Below are positions 59,595 to 64,000 of a stretch of DNA of 64,000 bases, in pieces. Numbering within the stretch: position 1 is the first letter of the stretch; the number at the start of each line of letters is the position of its first letter. The notes below the pieces were generated by a model. The model saw only the letters and a program-made list of their open reading frames with translations. It was not told the DNA's origin and did not search any database. Origin of the DNA: Chitinophaga vietnamensis (GTDB lineage Bacteria > Bacteroidota > Bacteroidia > Chitinophagales > Chitinophagaceae); the NCBI RefSeq assembly GCF_902167635.1, contig NZ_CABHMS010000001.1:682001-746000 (forward strand), read 5' to 3'. The position numbers and the translations under genes are program-made.

Positions 59595-62486
59595 ATTTTT
59601 TACTGCTGAGCCATACAATGTAATTTCTTTGATAGCCGCTTTGCTGCTTTCGGGTTGTATGCCACTCACCGTAATGCGCACCAGTTTCGCTGTGGTGGCC
59701 GGTATGACGACTGCTTTATAATCCTGTCCGGATACTTTTTCTGTGCTTTTTACTTCTTTCCAGTTAATGCCGTCATTTGATACGGCGATGTTGTAGGTAT
59801 ACCAGTCGCTGTCTTTTCCCCATATGATACGGCTGCCATTGAGCAGGCAGGCCGCTTTCAGGTCAATGGTGATCACCTGCGGGAAACTGGCGCTGCTGGC
59901 CGTCCAGCCGGTATTGGCATTGCCATCTGTGATGGTGGTAACGGTTGTTCCACCCGCTGTAACGATTTTATTTTGGAGAGATATTTCATGTAACGATGTG
60001 CTGTTGGTATTATCCGGATAGTAGTTTTTCTCCCGCAATTCGTATTCGCTTGTCCATGCAGCGTGGTTGCCATCATTTACAGTTGCCGTGGTGGCGGGCG
60101 TGGTACGGAACGTTTTTGTGGCAGATCTCAGGCCGGCGGAAGTGGCGCTGATACTGATGTTACCGGCTTTGTTGCCATGGCGGATGATGCCATAAGCGAT
60201 GCCGCCTTCAGTAGCCTGCCGCGCAATGCCTGCTGCCGGTATGTTACCACCTATCAGCGCGCCACTACCGGTAACGCTTATACGAATATCGTACGATTGC
60301 CCGGCGGTTGTATTGGATACCAGCGTGCCGTTACGGTCGCATACTTTTACATAGAAGGGCGTCATCTCCCAGCCGTTGGCCTGTGCCGGCTGCGGTGTTG
60401 CAGGGATCACGATCTCAAGGTGGTCTGGCGCCAATGGTGTACGCACTGTATGTTCCGCTACCTGCCGGCCGTCAACAAAGCCGATAGCTTTGAGGGCGCC
60501 CGCTTCATATTTGCCGGTGTGAAACAGGTAGTAAGGATAGCCTCCTTTGGCAGCTATATGCGGGGCAGTGACGGCATTTTGCGTACGGGTGCTTTGCCCG
60601 ACAAGATGCCCGTTACGGAAGAGTTGTACGGTGTCGCAATTGGAGCATACCAGCAGGTTGCTGTCTTCTGCGAGGTTGTTAAAGCTGGCAACGAACACCG
60701 TTGGTCCGTATGCCGGGTTACGTGGGTCTTGCATTGCCTGCAGCTGGTAGTAGCTGAATTTTTCATAGCGGTCGAGGTCCACCACGCCGCTGAAAGCGGT
60801 AACGGAATCGGAGCCGCGGGTATAGTCGTTATAGCTCCACACGAAATAGCCGCCTATCCTGGGGTTGGCATCGAGGCCGCCATGATCCCAGTAGCCGCCG
60901 GCATCTTCAGCGGTTTCACCATTGAGGGCATTCTGACGGAGGATACACTGGTTGATCATTCCTTTGGCGGTGTACATTCTGCTGGCACGCAGGCTGTGCT
61001 CTTTCGCGGCATCGGCCATCCAGGAATCGCCCCATTCACGGGTGAGGAAAGGGCGCGAAGGCATGGGGTCGGTGCCATCTTCATTCACTACCTTATAAGA
61101 TACATTGTAATAGCTGCGGCTGCGGGCATTGAAATCATCGGCTACAAACAGTTGGTTGCCGGGCATTTCCTCGTGTGCGATGGCTACGGCCTGTTGCATC
61201 CACCAGGCCGGTGTGGGCGATTCGTTGAGCGATGTTTCCCAAAGGAATACCGAAGGGTGGTTCCGGTCGCGGCGGATCATCTCCCGGATGTTCTGATAAG
61301 TATTGGCTACAAAAAGGGTGTCTTTGCTGAAGAACTGCCATCCTGGTTCGCATTCAATCACCAGCAGGCCGATGGAATCGCAGGCATCGAGGAAGGCGGG
61401 CGACTGCGGATAATGCGCGGCCCGCACCGCATTGAAGCCACCGCGTTTCAACTGGGCGGCGTCCAGGTACTGGAGGCGGTCCGCGGCCGCATCACCGATG
61501 TATTCATAAGCCTGATGCCTGTTGGCGCCCCGCAGGTAAAGCTTTTGACCGTTGAGATAAAACCCGTCTGCACGAAAATCCAGATGGCGTATACCCGTTC
61601 GCGTTAGTAGCGTATCGCATATCTTTCCATCCCGGTAAACAATAGATTGGAGCTTATATAAGTACGGATGATCGGGATGCCATAAAGATGGATGGGAGAC
61701 TGTAAACTGCTGTTGGAAAGTAGTATCTGCAGATGCCGGTAAAACCGCTTCGCTGGTGGCTGATGCCACTACATTGCCCTGTTCATCTGTCAACCTGGAT
61801 ATCAATCTTGTATTCGTATAATCGTCGCCGTTATTAACCAGGTGTGTACGCACCTGCACCGCAGCAGCCTGCGCACTCACGTCGGGATAGCTGACGAATA
61901 CGCCGCCACCTGCTACTTTATTGGCTTCCAGCGGATGGGAGATATGCAGCGGATCGGTGATCAGCAATTGCACATTGCGGTAGATGCCACCGAAATAATT
62001 GAAGTCCAGCTTGCCTTGCGGCTTGCCGGGAGGCGTTTGCGGATCGTCCAGGTTGGATACGCGCACTGCCAGGATGTTCTGCTGATCCCAGCGCAGGTGC
62101 TGCGTGATATCCACCACAAACCCGATGTAAGCGCCGGCATGTGTGGCGATCTCCCGGCCGTTGAGATATACGGTGCAATTCTTTTGCACGCCATCAAAGC
62201 AAATGCTGATGCGCTTGCCGCGGCATTCCGCCGGCAGGCGGAAGTAACGGCGGTACCAGCCGGCACCCTGGTATACCTTGTTGCCGCCATTGTGTTTCCT
62301 TTCAATGCGCATTACATGCGGTATGCTCACGGCGCTCCATTGATGGTCATTGAGGTCCGGGCTTGCCCCATCCGGCACATCGCCGCGATGGAAGGCCCAG
62401 TGTGTGTTAAAGTCAAGCACCCTGCGCGATTGCGCGCTGGCATGCAGGGTGGCGCAGAGGAAGAAGATGGAAAATAAATATCTCAC
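59592..62486 (-). CDS. GH2-family glycoside hydrolase with C-terminal discoidin-type module
   Basis: 964 residues, GTG start at 62486 that gives a good signal peptide (MRYLFSIFFLCATLHASAQ). Sugar-binding jelly roll (about 25-190), immunoglobulin-like domain, and the (beta/alpha)8 barrel with the acid/base Glu in LWETSLNESPTP and the nucleophile Glu in FLTREWGDSW. A DUF4982-like Ig domain and, at about 830-960, an F5/8 type C (discoidin) module follow (DGNANTGWTASSASFPQVITI). Likely a beta-galactosidase or beta-glucuronidase acting on complex glycans. It lies 60 bp after a susD gene on the same strand, so it belongs to a utilization locus continuing beyond the window. Confidence 0.92.
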   Translation of the reverse strand: MRYLFSIFFLCATLHASAQSRRVLDFNTHWAFHRGDVPDGASPDLNDHQWSAVSIPHVMRIERKHNGGNKVYQGAGWYRRYFRLPAECRGKRISICFDGVQKNCTVYLNGREIATHAGAYIGFVVDITQHLRWDQQNILAVRVSNLDDPQTPPGKPQGKLDFNYFGGIYRNVQLLITDPLHISHPLEANKVAGGGVFVSYPDVSAQAAAVQVRTHLVNNGDDYTNTRLISRLTDEQGNVVASATSEAVLPASADTTFQQQFTVSHPSLWHPDHPYLYKLQSIVYRDGKICDTLLTRTGIRHLDFRADGFYLNGQKLYLRGANRHQAYEYIGDAAADRLQYLDAAQLKRGGFNAVRAAHYPQSPAFLDACDSIGLLVIECEPGWQFFSKDTLFVANTYQNIREMIRRDRNHPSVFLWETSLNESPTPAWWMQQAVAIAHEEMPGNQLFVADDFNARSRSYYNVSYKVVNEDGTDPMPSRPFLTREWGDSWMADAAKEHSLRASRMYTAKGMINQCILRQNALNGETAEDAGGYWDHGGLDANPRIGGYFVWSYNDYTRGSDSVTAFSGVVDLDRYEKFSYYQLQAMQDPRNPAYGPTVFVASFNNLAEDSNLLVCSNCDTVQLFRNGHLVGQSTRTQNAVTAPHIAAKGGYPYYLFHTGKYEAGALKAIGFVDGRQVAEHTVRTPLAPDHLEIVIPATPQPAQANGWEMTPFYVKVCDRNGTLVSNTTAGQSYDIRISVTGSGALIGGNIPAAGIARQATEGGIAYGIIRHGNKAGNISISATSAGLRSATKTFRTTPATTATVNDGNHAAWTSEYELREKNYYPDNTNSTSLHEISLQNKIVTAGGTTVTTITDGNANTGWTASSASFPQVITIDLKAACLLNGSRIIWGKDSDWYTYNIAVSNDGINWKEVKSTEKVSGQDYKAVVIPATTAKLVRITVSGIQPESSKAAIKEITLYGSAVKN

Positions 62487-62502
62487 GGTAAGTAATATAA
62501 CA

Positions 62503-62529
62503 ATTACGCCCCCGATGTGGGGGCGTAAT
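62503..62529. repeat. REP-like hairpin between susD and GH2
   Basis: Perfect 11-bp arms ATTACGCCCCC / GGGGGCGTAAT around a five-base loop, followed by GTTGGTAA. Stem and 3' flank match the degenerate last unit of the array at 24544 (ACGCCCC..GGGGCGTAATATTGGTAG). It fills most of the 59-bp spacer between the two genes and could lower GH2 transcription or protect the upstream mRNA. Confidence 0.75.
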
Positions 62530-62545
62530 GTTGGTAATTTTATGA

Positions 62546-64000
62546 TTAATAACCCGGGTTCTGTGTCAGATTTTTGTTCAGGTCCCTTTCTTTTTGTGGA
62601 ACGGGCCAGAGGTAATCGCGGCCGGCATTAAATAATCTCATTTCCACTTTCACATGGTCGCCGCTGAGTTTGAGCTGACCATTGTTAGGGTCAACGGTGC
62701 CGAGGCGGGTGCCATATACTTCACCCTGACGAACGGCGGGGCCTATCTGCCAGCGTTGTATATCGAACCAGCGGAGGCCTTCCAGCGCCAGCTCCACGCG
62801 GCGTTCACGGCGTACGAGGGTACGTAGCTTGTCCTGGGTATTGTAAACAGATCTGTCTACAAGGGGCATGCCTGCACGTTTGCGGATTGCATCCAGCGCA
62901 TCATAAACGGTGCCATCGATCACGCCGGATTCTATCTGTGCTTCCGCATAGGTGAGCAATATTTCGGCATAGCGGATCACGATCATATTCAAGCCAGTAT
63001 TCCACATGTCGGAGAAATCAGAGAGATGGGATGTGAATTTCCTTTCGATATAACCGGTAGGTGAGTTATTATTACCGTTGTAATAGTCCGGGCTGCTGGC
63101 CTCGATGGAATTGTAATACTGTCCTTCGTATAACGCGCCCGGATATACGATGCTGGCGCCAAGGCGCGGGTCCCTGTTCTTGTATGGATCATCAGGGTTA
63201 TAGCCGGAGGCAGGATCATCGATGGTTTTACCATTGGCCATCTCATAGGCATCTACGAGCGACTGGGTAGGGCTAAGTGAAGCCCAGCCGCCAAAGCCGG
63301 AAGAGGGCATGATGCCTACGTCGCCGTTGGGCAGGTCATTGGCTTTGTATTGCACATCAAGGATCACTTCACTGTTATTTTTATTGGCGATGCGGAACAG
63401 ATCGGTGTAGTTGGGATAGAGTGTATATCCGAGGCTCATGATCTTTTTACAATCGGCGATACAGTCGGCGTATTTTTTATCATACAGTTCTATCCTGGCT
63501 TTGAGCGAGAGTGCGGCGCCCTGTGTGATGCGGCCTACGTCGTTGCCGCTGTAGCTTTGGGGTAGATCCGGTGCAATGGCGGTCAGCTCATCGAGGATGA
63601 ATTTTCGCACATCCGCGGCGGCTGTCCTGGTAACGGCATTGGCCTCTGCGGGAGTGAGCGTTTTGATCACCAGGGGCACATCGCCATACAGTTGCGACAT
63701 GATGAAATACTGATAAGCCCTGAGGAAGCGCGCTTCGCCTTTGAAGCGTTTCTTCAGCTGATCATCCATCTTGGTAGGGTCTACGTTTTCAAGGAACCAG
63801 TTACAACGCTGGATGGTGGTGTAATCCCAGCGGTTGAGCACATTGGGATCGGCAGGAGTGGCAGAGCCATTGCCGAGATGCTGGAGATTATCCCAGAACC
63901 ATTGGCTGAAGGTGTTGTCGCTCACTGCATCCATATAAAAGATGTTGTAATCGTTCTCCCATCCGGAATAGCAACCATTGAGCGCGGCGCTGGCATCTTT
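62546..64000 (-). CDS. SusD/RagB-family lipoprotein, 5' end cut by the window
   Basis: 484 codons are visible; the frame stays open to the window end (DASAALNGCYSGWENDYNIF), so signal peptide and lipobox are outside. The SusD pattern is clear: RWDYTTIQRCNWFLENVD, KGEARFLRAYQYFIMSQLYGDVPLV, KARIELYDKKYADCI, RYAEILLTYAEAQIESG and RRVELALEGLRWFDIQRW. It binds the ligand of a susC expected upstream, off the window. GH2 follows after 60 bp with a hairpin in the spacer. With GH2 as the only visible enzyme, a beta-galactoside- or beta-glucuronide-containing glycan is the best guess. Confidence 0.95.
   Translation of the reverse strand, partial: KDASAALNGCYSGWENDYNIFYMDAVSDNTFSQWFWDNLQHLGNGSATPADPNVLNRWDYTTIQRCNWFLENVDPTKMDDQLKKRFKGEARFLRAYQYFIMSQLYGDVPLVIKTLTPAEANAVTRTAAADVRKFILDELTAIAPDLPQSYSGNDVGRITQGAALSLKARIELYDKKYADCIADCKKIMSLGYTLYPNYTDLFRIANKNNSEVILDVQYKANDLPNGDVGIMPSSGFGGWASLSPTQSLVDAYEMANGKTIDDPASGYNPDDPYKNRDPRLGASIVYPGALYEGQYYNSIEASSPDYYNGNNNSPTGYIERKFTSHLSDFSDMWNTGLNMIVIRYAEILLTYAEAQIESGVIDGTVYDALDAIRKRAGMPLVDRSVYNTQDKLRTLVRRERRVELALEGLRWFDIQRWQIGPAVRQGEVYGTRLGTVDPNNGQLKLSGDHVKVEMRLFNAGRDYLWPVPQKERDLNKNLTQNPGY

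Noticed and set aside
60063-61607. A 514-codon frame opposite the GH2 gene
   Set aside because: Antisense shadow; GH2 has complete catalytic motifs and a signal peptide in the other frame.
1-64000. tRNA, rRNA, riboswitch, prophage or insertion-sequence genes
   Set aside because: No cloverleaf-like segments, transposase, integrase or phage structural genes were recognised by reading; a dedicated covariance-model scan was not possible.

Overview
The window reads as a chromosomal segment of a Bacteroidota, most likely a Chitinophaga-like member of the Chitinophagaceae. The support is two SusC/SusD-type nutrient uptake loci, sites that fit the Bacteroidota -33 TTTG / -7 TAnnTTTG promoter, a pinensin-type lanthipeptide precursor, spondin-domain and HxlR proteins, many multi-domain glycoside hydrolases, and AT-rich palindromes in otherwise moderately GC-rich DNA. 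The genus is an inference; no rRNA or tRNA gene was seen.

Left part (1-13.6 kb), mostly housekeeping: a cut-off ketosynthase-like gene, a YhcG/DUF1016 nuclease, an M14 carboxypeptidase, rpsT, the 2-oxoglutarate dehydrogenase pair sucA-sucB (the E2 has two lipoyl domains), a lipoprotein, an RsmB-type rRNA methyltransferase, a gluzincin-like secreted protein and mnmA.

Centre-left (13.8-32 kb), a polyuronate locus. The run uxaB-uxaC-kdgK-eda-exuT with convergent uxaA takes galacturonate to pyruvate and glyceraldehyde-3-phosphate. A heparinase II/III-fold lyase and the run kduI-GH105/DUF4861-kduD-lacI-GH88-DUF2264 produce and process unsaturated uronides, and both arms meet at 2-keto-3-deoxygluconate (KDG). 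Copies of a 14-bp LacI-type palindrome (TGCAAACGTTTGCA) precede exuT, the lyase and the kdu operon, and the lacI gene lies inside the locus. Between the kdu operator and kduI is an array of eleven ~50-bp hairpin repeats.

Centre (32-42 kb): a GNAT acetyltransferase gene directly downstream of a Pls-type single-module NRPS (A-PCP plus six membrane segments and three hexapeptide-fold blocks), divergent from an orphan SusC/SusD pair. 42-52.6 kb: an ada-like gene with a 2OG-Fe(II) oxygenase (alkylation response), a di-heme cytochrome c, a DEAD-box helicase, an HxlR regulator, small membrane proteins, a flavin monooxygenase and a class A beta-lactamase. Right part (52.6-64 kb): a GH36 alpha-galactosidase, a two-component system divergent from a spondin-domain lipoprotein, a 53-residue lanthipeptide-like precursor, a GH2 enzyme and a SusD gene cut by the window edge.

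The most unusual structure is non-coding. Six long inverted repeats lie between genes, three of them filling the gap between convergent stop codons, and two share the same core, so they look like a dispersed family. Together with the hairpin array and its relatives at 21.7 and 62.5 kb they are the best candidates for something not yet described.
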